In this document: piece by piece, positions 9,416 through 16,523 of the stretch
How the letters are laid out: every line of letters begins with the position of its first letter
How positions within the stretch are numbered: the stretch's first letter is position 1
Origin: Burkholderia stagnalis
Lineage (GTDB): Bacteria; Pseudomonadota; Gammaproteobacteria; Burkholderiales; Burkholderiaceae
Length of the DNA stretch: 64,000 nt
Assembly: GCF_902830275.1 (NCBI RefSeq)
Contig: NZ_CADESW010000002.1
Span: 248,001 to 312,000 of the forward strand
Direction of reading: 5' to 3'
Notes under the pieces: generated by a model
Databases searched by the model: none
Seen by the model: only the letters and a program-made list of their open reading frames with translations
What the model was told of the DNA's origin: nothing
Position numbers and translations under genes: made by a program

Positions 9416-10228
9416 TTAATTGAATTTCAGAACTCTCAATTGCTCACCCGAGCCGAGATGCGCGCCATCCGGCGCCCAAGCGTCAAGGCGTTCCAGCAGC
9501 CAGCCGTCATGTCGGCAGATGTCGGTGCGGGCGCGCAGTAACACCCACGGTGAGGAAGCCGCACTCAAACCGTTGCCTGGTGTTACCGTGAGCGCGACAG
9601 TAGGGATCGCGACCGGACTATTGAATACCACTGAATAAGAAGGTGCGAGTGCATCCATGAGCACGATCAGCCGCTTGTCATCCGGCGGAAGATCATCATC
9701 GACCAGGCGAATCCACGCGACCAGTTCAGGCTCGGCGCCTCCCATGTATGGCCGGGCGCTGCCCACTGGCCGGATTTCGGTATGTCGTGCAAACGGCACG
9801 AATTCAGGCGGAACGGTGAATATCGGGCACTCGAATGCCGGCGGTACGGCTGGCATCTCAGGTGACATGGATTTCACGCCTTTCATTACATCCTGCGTAT
9901 TTGAAACGGAAAATATTGCACTAGCCGAAACAGCTACATTTTCGCCGTCAAGCGCCTGCGCGCCCAGCCACGACACATTTTTCCCCGCGCCCTGTTCTGA
10001 CACATTCAGTTTGAATGGCTCTCGCAGCGAACGGCGAAATTGACCCGATACCTGCTGCAGAATGCGTCCTTCCGACCTGCGTTGCATAGCGGCTGTCATG
10101 AGACTCAATGCCAAACCGCCATGAATGCCGCCCCACCCCCACCAGGATTGGTCCAGCCCGATTAGCGCTTCAGGCTGTGATGCGTCCCAAAGCTGCGCGA
10201 CGGTTGCTCTTAGGTCAAAAGATTCCAA
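9416..10228 (-). CDS. Acyl-CoA thioesterase, double-hotdog type
   Basis: 270-residue protein resembling the TesB-like/4HBT_3 thioesterase group: an early W-G-G-I-H-G-G-L motif (about residues 32-39, the hotdog catalytic-region pattern with H36), a central G-A-x-P-E-L-x-A-W-I-R-L stretch and a C-terminal W-L-L-x-R-x-D-A-W-x-P-D-G block. Likely hydrolyses acyl-CoA or acyl-ACP. First gene of the thioesterase-thiolase unit, and divergent from the transposase-like regulator 270 bp away. Role in the neighbouring polyyne pathway is inferred from position only. Lower GC than the core. Confidence 0.82.
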   Translation of the reverse strand: MESFDLRATVAQLWDASQPEALIGLDQSWWGWGGIHGGLALSLMTAAMQRRSEGRILQQVSGQFRRSLREPFKLNVSEQGAGKNVSWLGAQALDGENVAVSASAIFSVSNTQDVMKGVKSMSPEMPAVPPAFECPIFTVPPEFVPFARHTEIRPVGSARPYMGGAEPELVAWIRLVDDDLPPDDKRLIVLMDALAPSYSVVFNSPVAIPTVALTVTPGNGLSAASSPWVLLRARTDICRHDGWLLERLDAWAPDGAHLGSGEQLRVLKFN

Positions 10229-10497
10229 ACTTCGACTCCCTAGTTGAACTCAATCCAGGATGGCGTCGGCCCGCTTCGCTAGACCTGGTTTGCGGCCGAT
10301 TTGAAAGGCCTAAACCTCTCAAGCTAATGCCGACGTATTCGACGGAAAAGCGCCGTTAAGAGCGTTGCGTTTAGAACATTCTATTGTTGCGCCGGAATCG
10401 GAACAGTCGTTAGACTACCCTAGACCTGTTCAGAAATTCGCTCCGAAATACTCGTAACCATTCGCGGTAGCTACACATCGGTAGCCAAAGAGGGCAT
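10229..10497. promoter_or_regulatory. Divergent promoter region with short repeats
   Basis: 269 bp between divergent thioesterase and regulator genes. It contains two copies of the 9-mer CTAGACCTG (10279-10287 and 10420-10428), both followed by TT or GTT, and two copies of CGGTAGC (10465 and 10479) with the palindrome GTAGCTAC between at 10467-10474. These are candidate binding sites for the regulator encoded from 10498, which has AAAGAGG as ribosome site. Assignment is from pattern only. Confidence 0.45.
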
Positions 10498-12141
10498 ATG
10501 AAAGGACGACCGAGGGCCCGGATCACATTGACGGATCAGGAGCTAATTCAATTAAAAGCACTCGCGGAAAGCGACGAGGTGACGCCGTCTGTCGCGTTGA
10601 GGTCGAAAATTGTTTTGGCTTGCGCCGATACGGCGGATAACAAGGTCGTCGCGGACAAGCACGGCGTCAACGAACGAACAGTGAGAAAATGGCAGGCGCG
10701 CTTCAACAGCGAACGCATCGCTGGTTTGTACGATGCGCCGAGGCCAGGAGCCCCCCGCACGATTGACGACGAGCGTATTGTTCAGGTGAAGGCCTTGGCC
10801 TCGAGATCCGGCACCGTGCGGCCGAGCATGGCGCAGATCGCGCGTGCTTCTGGAATCTCCAGATCGACGGTCGCACGCATAAGAAATTCGATCGACAGTA
10901 AAGTTGCATCCCCCGCGGTAACGCCGAGTATCGAAATATTGAAGATCAGGCGTTTGGCCAAGATTGTTGGCGTATACGCCGATCACCATGTCAAGATCGT
11001 TGTTATTGCAATCGACGAATCGCTGAACTCGGACTTCCGTATCGACATAGCCGGCGATTTGGATATCGAGGTATCCGGCAATGACCAGCTTCTGGAGCAA
11101 ACGCTTAATGCTTTGCTCATCGAGATCAAAAGAATCAATTTATCGTTAGCCCCGGCCGAGACGGACAAGTCCGTGGCCGACTTCGTCGATGTCATGTGCC
11201 GCAGCGCACATGCATCGGAGCTGCATGTGTTCATCATCGGAGACGCCGTCGATTTGACCGCCTTGGTATCGGCACGTCAACAAGAGAACCCCAAAAGCAA
11301 GGTGCATGGACTGCGCGACGACATACAACTCGGTCGCCGCATGGCGGACGCAGTGTACGGGCGATCGCTTGCCGGCCATTCGCTGAGTGCACGGATGATG
11401 CCGCGCAGCCTTATGCGGGCCCTCGCGACGTACCTGGAAGGTGAAGCGAGTACAAGCGTGCACGGGTTTTTCTGCTGGATTCAAACCCGCGACGAGCCGA
11501 CGGAGCACGGCGCCTCCCGGCTGACCGCACCAGCAGCTGGAATCCATGCGCCGATCCTCGAAGACATCGCGGGCAGCGGAGGGCCTGTCGATAAATTGGT
11601 GCTGGCGTTCGACATGGCGCCTATTGGCTTGCTAGTGACAAGCCGTCGGATCATCGAGGCTTGCAATCACGCGTTCAGCGCAATGTTTGGCTACGACAGG
11701 CATGCGCTCATCGGCAGCTCGCTTGAAGCGCTCTATCCATCGCCGGAAGAATTTCTACGTCATGGCCGCCGCATATTTGTTGCGTTGAGCGACACCGACA
11801 TCTACTCCGACGAGCGGATCATGCGGCGGATCGATAACACGCTGTTCTGGTGTCGCGTCTCAGGCCGCGCGCTCAAGCGCGGTGACCCACATGCCGCAGC
11901 GGTGTGGACATGCGAGGATATTTCGACAAGCCGTCGCATTTCGGTCGATCTAACGACACGAGAACGGGAAATCGCTCACCTTATCGTACGAGGGAAAAGC
12001 ACCAAGCATATCGCCAAGGAACTCCTTATTAGTCCTCGAACGGTGGAGGCGCATCGCGCCAGGCTAATGCGGAAGTACGGCGTGCGAGGTGCCGGGGAAT
12101 TGATGTCACATTTGATTGGTGCACTTACGACAAAGACGTAA
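10498..12141 (+). CDS. IS630 transposase-derived regulator with PAS and LuxR domains
   Basis: 547 residues in three parts. Residues 10-135 look like the IS630-family N-terminal helix-turn-helix pair: L-T-x-x-E near 10, V-R-K-W-Q-x-R-F near 62, G-L-Y-D-x-P-R-P-G-x-P-R-T-I near 76-89, then a second HTH with I-S-R-S-T-V-A-R-I near 120. Residues 150-332 follow the degenerate course of the DDE domain: I-D173-E-S matches the first catalytic Asp, F-I-I-G-D249 the second, and V-H322-G-F-F the place of the catalytic Glu (V-E-G-F-F in transposases), so it is probably inactive. Residues 365-480 form a PAS domain and 483-540 a GerE/LuxR HTH. Divergent from the thioesterase; a likely cluster regulator. 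The transposase link is my reading of motifs. Confidence 0.8.
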   Translation: MKGRPRARITLTDQELIQLKALAESDEVTPSVALRSKIVLACADTADNKVVADKHGVNERTVRKWQARFNSERIAGLYDAPRPGAPRTIDDERIVQVKALASRSGTVRPSMAQIARASGISRSTVARIRNSIDSKVASPAVTPSIEILKIRRLAKIVGVYADHHVKIVVIAIDESLNSDFRIDIAGDLDIEVSGNDQLLEQTLNALLIEIKRINLSLAPAETDKSVADFVDVMCRSAHASELHVFIIGDAVDLTALVSARQQENPKSKVHGLRDDIQLGRRMADAVYGRSLAGHSLSARMMPRSLMRALATYLEGEASTSVHGFFCWIQTRDEPTEHGASRLTAPAAGIHAPILEDIAGSGGPVDKLVLAFDMAPIGLLVTSRRIIEACNHAFSAMFGYDRHALIGSSLEALYPSPEEFLRHGRRIFVALSDTDIYSDERIMRRIDNTLFWCRVSGRALKRGDPHAAAVWTCEDISTSRRISVDLTTREREIAHLIVRGKSTKHIAKELLISPRTVEAHRARLMRKYGVRGAGELMSHLIGALTTKT

Positions 12142-12605
12142 GCGACTCGCGAGGGCCGTGGATATTTTGACGGGCAGGCGCAGAGGAAGGCCGCAGGCTG
12201 AACATGGCACGCCCATGCCGCGCGCGGACATCGCGATGACCTTGGCGTCGAACACGGTGAAGCGCCGCTCGCCTTTGGCAATCAGCACCGGATCGAACGT
12301 CCCTTCGCGGTCGCGCGAAATCTCGACGTCGAGCAGGTCGTCGTCGGGCGCGACGCGCTTGCGGCTCGCGCCAGGGCGATGGTTGGCGCTGCCAGCCGGC
12401 TTGGCCCCCTCCTTCCGTTAGCCGTGCCGCGGTAAAACCTTGCTTTGCCGTCCTCGCTTGCAGGTAGGCACGATATCGGCAAATTGCGCGAACACAAAGG
12501 CATCCAGGCCAACGCAAAAACGTGAATCTCGCGAGCCAATCCTTTGATTCAATTAGATTTCCCCATATCGACGGATGTCGATCCATGCGCATCCGTTCGC
12601 GGTCT
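12142..12605. other. Junction region between accessory block and core chromosome
   Basis: 464 bp without an intact gene. It holds the IS256-type transposase remnant (about 12214-12420). The remainder (12421-12605) has open frames but nothing recognisable. The ABC transporter operon that follows has core-like GC and codon use. Confidence 0.6.
12214..12420 (-). pseudogene. Degraded IS256-family transposase fragment
   Basis: Reading the minus strand from about 12420 to 12214 gives a stretch with the IS256/mutator transposase pattern: G-S-x-N-H-R-x-G-A-S near the start, then V-E-I-x-R-D-R-E-G-T-F, P-V-L-I-A-K-G-E-R-R-F-T and K-V-I-A-M-x-A-R-G-M. A TAA stop interrupts the frame just upstream of the similarity, and it ends abruptly after A-R-G-M where V-R-E-I-Q would be expected. 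Only about 65-70 of roughly 400 residues remain and no terminal inverted repeats were seen. It lies at the edge of the polyyne block. Confidence 0.8.
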
Positions 12606-13946
12606 TCAGGACTCGACGTCCTCGAGACTGAAGATCTCGGTCTGGTCGTTGTACGAGAAGATCTCGCCGTAGCGGCCCCAGTCGATCACCGCGTCGAGCG
12701 TCTCCTCGGCGGCGCCGTCCGACAGGGAATCCTCGAGCTCCTGCTCGAAGCGCACGCGCGGCGCGCGATGGCCCGGACGCTCGTTGAGCACCTTCTTGAT
12801 CCGCGCCGCGAGCGGCACGTGCTTCAGCAGGTGATCCGCGAACATCAGCTTGCGCTCCTGCGTGCCGAATTCCGCGAACACGCGCCCCGGCGGCGTCAGG
12901 AACACGTCCCCTTCCCGCACGTCGGCGAAACCGAGGTACTGCAGCACTTCGGCGATCGGGAACAGGTCGTCCACTTCCAGATGCAGCGTGCGCGCGATTT
13001 CCGGCATGTCCGCGCGGCCGTGGTACGGCGGCGCGGCGAGCGTCTCGATCAGGCCGGCCATCAGGTTGGTCGACACCTGCGGCAGCCAGCTGCCGAGTTC
13101 GAGCCCCTTCTTGGTCGCCTCGCCGATCTGGCGGGCCGTCATCTTCGCGTAGATGTCGTCGACGAGCCGGCGGAACGCCGGGTCGAGACGGTTGCGCGGG
13201 TGCTTGAACGGCACCTTGATCTCGGCGATCACGCGGCCCGGGTTCGACGACAGCACGAGGATCCGGTCGCACATGAACACGGCTTCCTCGATGTTGTGCG
13301 TGACGATCAGCACCGACTTGATCGGCATGCGGCCTTGCGTCCACAGGTCGAGCAGGTCGGTACGCAGCGTCTCGGCGGTCAGCACGTCGAGCGCCGAGAA
13401 CGGTTCGTCCATCAGCAGGATCGTCGGATCGACGACGAGCGCGCGCGCGAAGCCCACGCGCTGGCGCATGCCGCCCGACAGCTCGCGCGGATACGCGTTC
13501 TCGAAGCCGTCGAGACCGATCAGGTCGATCGCCGCGAGCGCGCGTTCGCGCCGCTCGCGCGCGCCGACGCCGAGCGCCTCGAGGCCCGCTTCCACGTTCT
13601 GCAGCACGGTGAGCCACGGGAACAGCGCGAAGGTCTGGAACACCATCGCGACGCCTTCGGCCGGGCCGCGCAGCGGCTTGCCGAGATAGGTGACCTCGCC
13701 GCCCGTCGGTTCGATCAGGCCGGCGATGATGCGCAGCAGCGTCGACTTGCCCGAGCCGGAACGGCCGAGCAGCCCGACGATCTCGCCTTCGCGCAGCGAC
13801 AGGTTCGCGCCGTCGAGCACGAGCAGTTCGCCCTGCGTCTTGTTGAAGCCGCGGCTGACGTCGTCGACGCGCAGGATTTCGTCACCGAGTTTCGGCGGCA
13901 TCGGCTGCGTCTGAACGGGGGCGTTTACAGCATTCGGATTGTGCAT
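12606..13946 (-). CDS. ABC transporter ATPase with C-terminal AAA-associated domain
   Basis: 446 residues, longer than a usual nitrate/sulfonate/taurine-type ATPase (about 260). Walker A G-R-S-G-S-G-K-S-T at 61-69, signature L-S-G-G-M at 156-160, Walker B L-L-M-D180-E181-P. The last 150 residues (from about 295) match the extra domain described as AAA-associated C-terminal in this ABC subfamily, possibly regulatory. Pairs with the double permease encoded 22 bp upstream at 13969-15726. Substrate unknown; no periplasmic binding protein is nearby. Confidence 0.92.
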   Translation of the reverse strand: MHNPNAVNAPVQTQPMPPKLGDEILRVDDVSRGFNKTQGELLVLDGANLSLREGEIVGLLGRSGSGKSTLLRIIAGLIEPTGGEVTYLGKPLRGPAEGVAMVFQTFALFPWLTVLQNVEAGLEALGVGARERRERALAAIDLIGLDGFENAYPRELSGGMRQRVGFARALVVDPTILLMDEPFSALDVLTAETLRTDLLDLWTQGRMPIKSVLIVTHNIEEAVFMCDRILVLSSNPGRVIAEIKVPFKHPRNRLDPAFRRLVDDIYAKMTARQIGEATKKGLELGSWLPQVSTNLMAGLIETLAAPPYHGRADMPEIARTLHLEVDDLFPIAEVLQYLGFADVREGDVFLTPPGRVFAEFGTQERKLMFADHLLKHVPLAARIKKVLNERPGHRAPRVRFEQELEDSLSDGAAEETLDAVIDWGRYGEIFSYNDQTEIFSLEDVES

Positions 13947-13968
13947 CGCGTTTCGCTCTCAATCAGTT

Positions 13969-15726
13969 TCAGTCAAGTCGCAGCTTCGATTCGGCATACG
14001 CATACAGCGGGCGCCACAGCAGGCGGTTGAACAGGGTCACGAACAGGGACATCACGGTGATGCCCATGATGATCTTCGGAAAATCGCCGGCGGCGGTGGT
14101 CTGCGCGATATAGGCGCCGAGGCCGTGCGCCTCGATCTTGGTGCTGCCCCACTGCACTGCTTCCGACACGATGCTCGCGTTCCACGCGCCGCCCGACGCA
14201 GTGATCGCGCCCGTCACGTAATACGGGAAGATGCCCGGCAGGATCGCCTGGCGCCACCACTGCCAGCCGCGGATGCGGAAGTTCGTCGCCGCCTCGCGAT
14301 AATCGTTCGGATAGGAGGTTGCGCCGGCAATCACGTTGAACAGGATATACCACTGGGTGCCGAGCACGATCAGCGGCGACAGCCAGATGTCGGGATTCAG
14401 GTGGAAGTGCGCGATCACGATCACGAACACCGGGAACAGCAGGTTCGCCGGGAACGCGGCCAGGAACTGCGCGAGCGGCTGCATCTTCTCGGCGAGCGCC
14501 GGGCGCAGCCCGATCCACACGCCGATCGGCACCCAGATCACCGACGCGATCGCGATCAGCACCACCACCCGCAGCAGCGTGATGAGCCCCAGCGTGAACA
14601 CGTGGCCGACCTCGGCCATCGTCACGCCGGTCGCCACGAAGCTGACCACGCGCCAGACGACGTAGGCCGTGCCGACCAGCACGAGGATCGCCCACGCGAT
14701 ATCGGCGGCGAACGACGCCTTCCTCTCGACGCGCGGCAGCGTGAAGCGCACCGCGCCCGACACCGGCAGGCGCAGCGGAATCCGCGCGGCCTTCGCGAAG
14801 AACCAGCCGGCCGGCACCAGCAACTGGTGGATCAGCCGCGTGCGGCGCACGAGGTCGAGCAGCCACGACTCGGGCGCGTTGCCGGAGCTCGTGGTTTCCA
14901 TCCGGAACTTGTCGGCCCACGCGACGAGCGGGCGGAACAGCAGCTGGTCGTACGCGAGGATCACGACGGTCATCGCGAGAATCACCCAGCCGATCGCGCC
15001 GAGGTTCTTGTCGCCGATCGCCTGCGCGAGATACGCGCCGATGCCCGGCAGCGTGATCGTGTGGTTGCCGACCGTGATCGCCTCCGACGCGACCACGAAG
15101 AACCAGCCGCCCGACATCGACATCATCATGTTCCAGATCAGGCCCGGCATCGAGAACGGCACCTCGAGCTTCCAGAAGCGCTGCCACGACGTCAGGTGGA
15201 AGCCGCGCGACACTTCGTCGAGATCGCGCGGCACCGTGCGCAGCGACTGGTAGAAGCTGAACGTCATGTTCCACGCCTGGCTCGTGAAGATCGCGAAGAT
15301 CGCGGCCAGCTCGGCGCCGAGCACGCGGCTCGGGAACAGCGCGAGGAAGAACGTCACCGTAAACGAGATGTAGCCGAGCACCGGCACCGACTGCAGGATG
15401 TCGAGGATCGGCACGAGCACCATGCCCGCGCGGCGGCTCTTCGCGGCGAGCGTGCCGTATACGAGCGTGAACGCGAGCGACGCGACCATCGCGGCGAGCA
15501 TCCGCAGCGTCGTGCGCAGCGCGTACTCGGGCAGGTTCGACGGATCGAGCGAGATCTTCTGCGTCTGCAGGGTCGCGATCGGCGCCATCGTTTCGTGAAA
15601 ACCGACGACCGCCATCGCGATCAGGCAGATGATCAGCGGAAAGGCGATGAAATCCCACCGGTTCGGCAGGACGCGCCACGCGGACGCATTGGCGATCCGG
15701 TTCGGATCGAATCCGATGATGGCCAT
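13969..15726 (-). CDS. ABC transporter permease with two fused membrane domains
   Basis: 585 residues carrying two binding-protein-dependent-transport membrane domains in one chain, roughly residues 30-270 and 330-580, each ending with an E-A-x-x-x-G-like coupling loop (E-V-S-R-G-F and E-A-A-T-N-F regions). Start at 15726 has GGGGAG ten or so bases upstream; the frame is open to 16029 but the extra part is not membrane-like. With the ATPase downstream it would form an inner membrane importer of nitrate/sulfonate-family type. Without a binding protein gene the substrate cannot be named. Confidence 0.9.
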   Translation of the reverse strand: MAIIGFDPNRIANASAWRVLPNRWDFIAFPLIICLIAMAVVGFHETMAPIATLQTQKISLDPSNLPEYALRTTLRMLAAMVASLAFTLVYGTLAAKSRRAGMVLVPILDILQSVPVLGYISFTVTFFLALFPSRVLGAELAAIFAIFTSQAWNMTFSFYQSLRTVPRDLDEVSRGFHLTSWQRFWKLEVPFSMPGLIWNMMMSMSGGWFFVVASEAITVGNHTITLPGIGAYLAQAIGDKNLGAIGWVILAMTVVILAYDQLLFRPLVAWADKFRMETTSSGNAPESWLLDLVRRTRLIHQLLVPAGWFFAKAARIPLRLPVSGAVRFTLPRVERKASFAADIAWAILVLVGTAYVVWRVVSFVATGVTMAEVGHVFTLGLITLLRVVVLIAIASVIWVPIGVWIGLRPALAEKMQPLAQFLAAFPANLLFPVFVIVIAHFHLNPDIWLSPLIVLGTQWYILFNVIAGATSYPNDYREAATNFRIRGWQWWRQAILPGIFPYYVTGAITASGGAWNASIVSEAVQWGSTKIEAHGLGAYIAQTTAAGDFPKIIMGITVMSLFVTLFNRLLWRPLYAYAESKLRLD

Positions 15727-16213
15727 CAGGCGCGCTCCCCGGTTAGGCCGAACGAATTGATGTTTGAGGCCGGCAGACGATGTTGATTCATGGCAAGGCG
15801 CGCGGGCGCGGTAATTCGTTCTGACTCGCTTAGTAAGGCGGACGCAAGGCGCCGCAGTGCACGCTGCGCCGCCGTGCACAGGTTCCGGTCGAGCCGGCCT
15901 GCGACGGCACGACACTACTACAACCTGCATTTCAGGCACAACCTTCCGGATCGGTACGATGGAACCGTCTGCGGCAGCGGACGAATCGGGCCCGGAGCGG
16001 GCTGGCGGCGGACGGATCGGCGCGGACACGCCGTTGCGCCGCGCACCGGCGCTCGACGTGCAGGCCCGAATTATGCCGCGATCCGGCGCGGCCGTGAACC
16101 CGCCCGCCGCCCGGCCGGCGAAACCGTGCGCCCGGTCAGGCGCCGAACCAGCCTAAGCGGGTATGATCGGGGCTGGCCCCTATAGGGATTGATCGACGAG
16201 CGGGAGGAAGGGA
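15727..16213. promoter_or_regulatory. Intergenic region between divergent ABC permease and small protein genes
   Basis: 487 bp without a supported gene. A TATGAT hexamer at 16162-16167 lies about 50 bp before the small plus-strand gene and is a plausible -10 box, but no good -35 is seen. I looked for a metal or cofactor riboswitch before the ABC permease and saw no convincing conserved motif. Confidence 0.4.
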
Positions 16214-16480
16214 ATGGCAGGAAACTTGGTGATCGTCTGCCGCGATCAGGATGCCGACGCGTTTTACGAGCTGATGCAGGAATACGGTTCGTTCCAGACG
16301 CGGCTGTCGTCGACGGCCTGGTACCTGAACATGAATATCGTGCCGGAATCGCTGCAGGAGGAAATCCTCGAGCGCCTCGGCCGGTATACGACTGTGTACA
16401 TCTTCGAGGCCACCAGCGTGACCTACAACACGATCGACAGCAACGCCGCCGAGACGCTCGGCACGCTGTTCGGCGAATGA
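16214..16480 (+). CDS. Small conserved protein, possible ferredoxin-like (Cas2/VapD-like) fold
   Basis: 88-residue acidic protein with no signal or membrane segment. Order beta-alpha-beta... with starts L-V-I-V-C-R-D and V-Y-I-F-E-A, and two tryptophan/tyrosine-rich short segments, resembles small single-domain ferredoxin-like folds. Preceded by GGGAGGAAGGG, a strong ribosome site. I recognise it only as a conserved Burkholderia-type hypothetical protein, sometimes named SinR family; function is unknown. No CRISPR array or cas gene is present, so a CRISPR role is not supported. Confidence 0.85.
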   Translation: MAGNLVIVCRDQDADAFYELMQEYGSFQTRLSSTAWYLNMNIVPESLQEEILERLGRYTTVYIFEATSVTYNTIDSNAAETLGTLFGE

Positions 16481-16523
16481 CGCGCCGCGCGGCGGCCGGC
16501 CTCGCCGGCGCCGCGCGCCCCGC

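Noticed and set aside
6417..10497. Quorum-sensing lux box for a LuxR/LuxI system
   Set aside because: No luxI-type gene and no convincing lux-box palindrome seen; the LuxR domain here belongs to a PAS protein without autoinducer domain.
1..12141. Cytochrome P450 as found in caryoynencin clusters
   Set aside because: No P450 haem-binding motif (F-x-x-G-x-x-x-C-x-G) in any frame of the block inside the window.
15727..16213. Metal or cofactor riboswitch before the ABC permease
   Set aside because: No conserved riboswitch core could be recognised by eye.
16214..16480. Possible Cas2
   Set aside because: No array, no cas1 or other cas gene; only fold-like resemblance.
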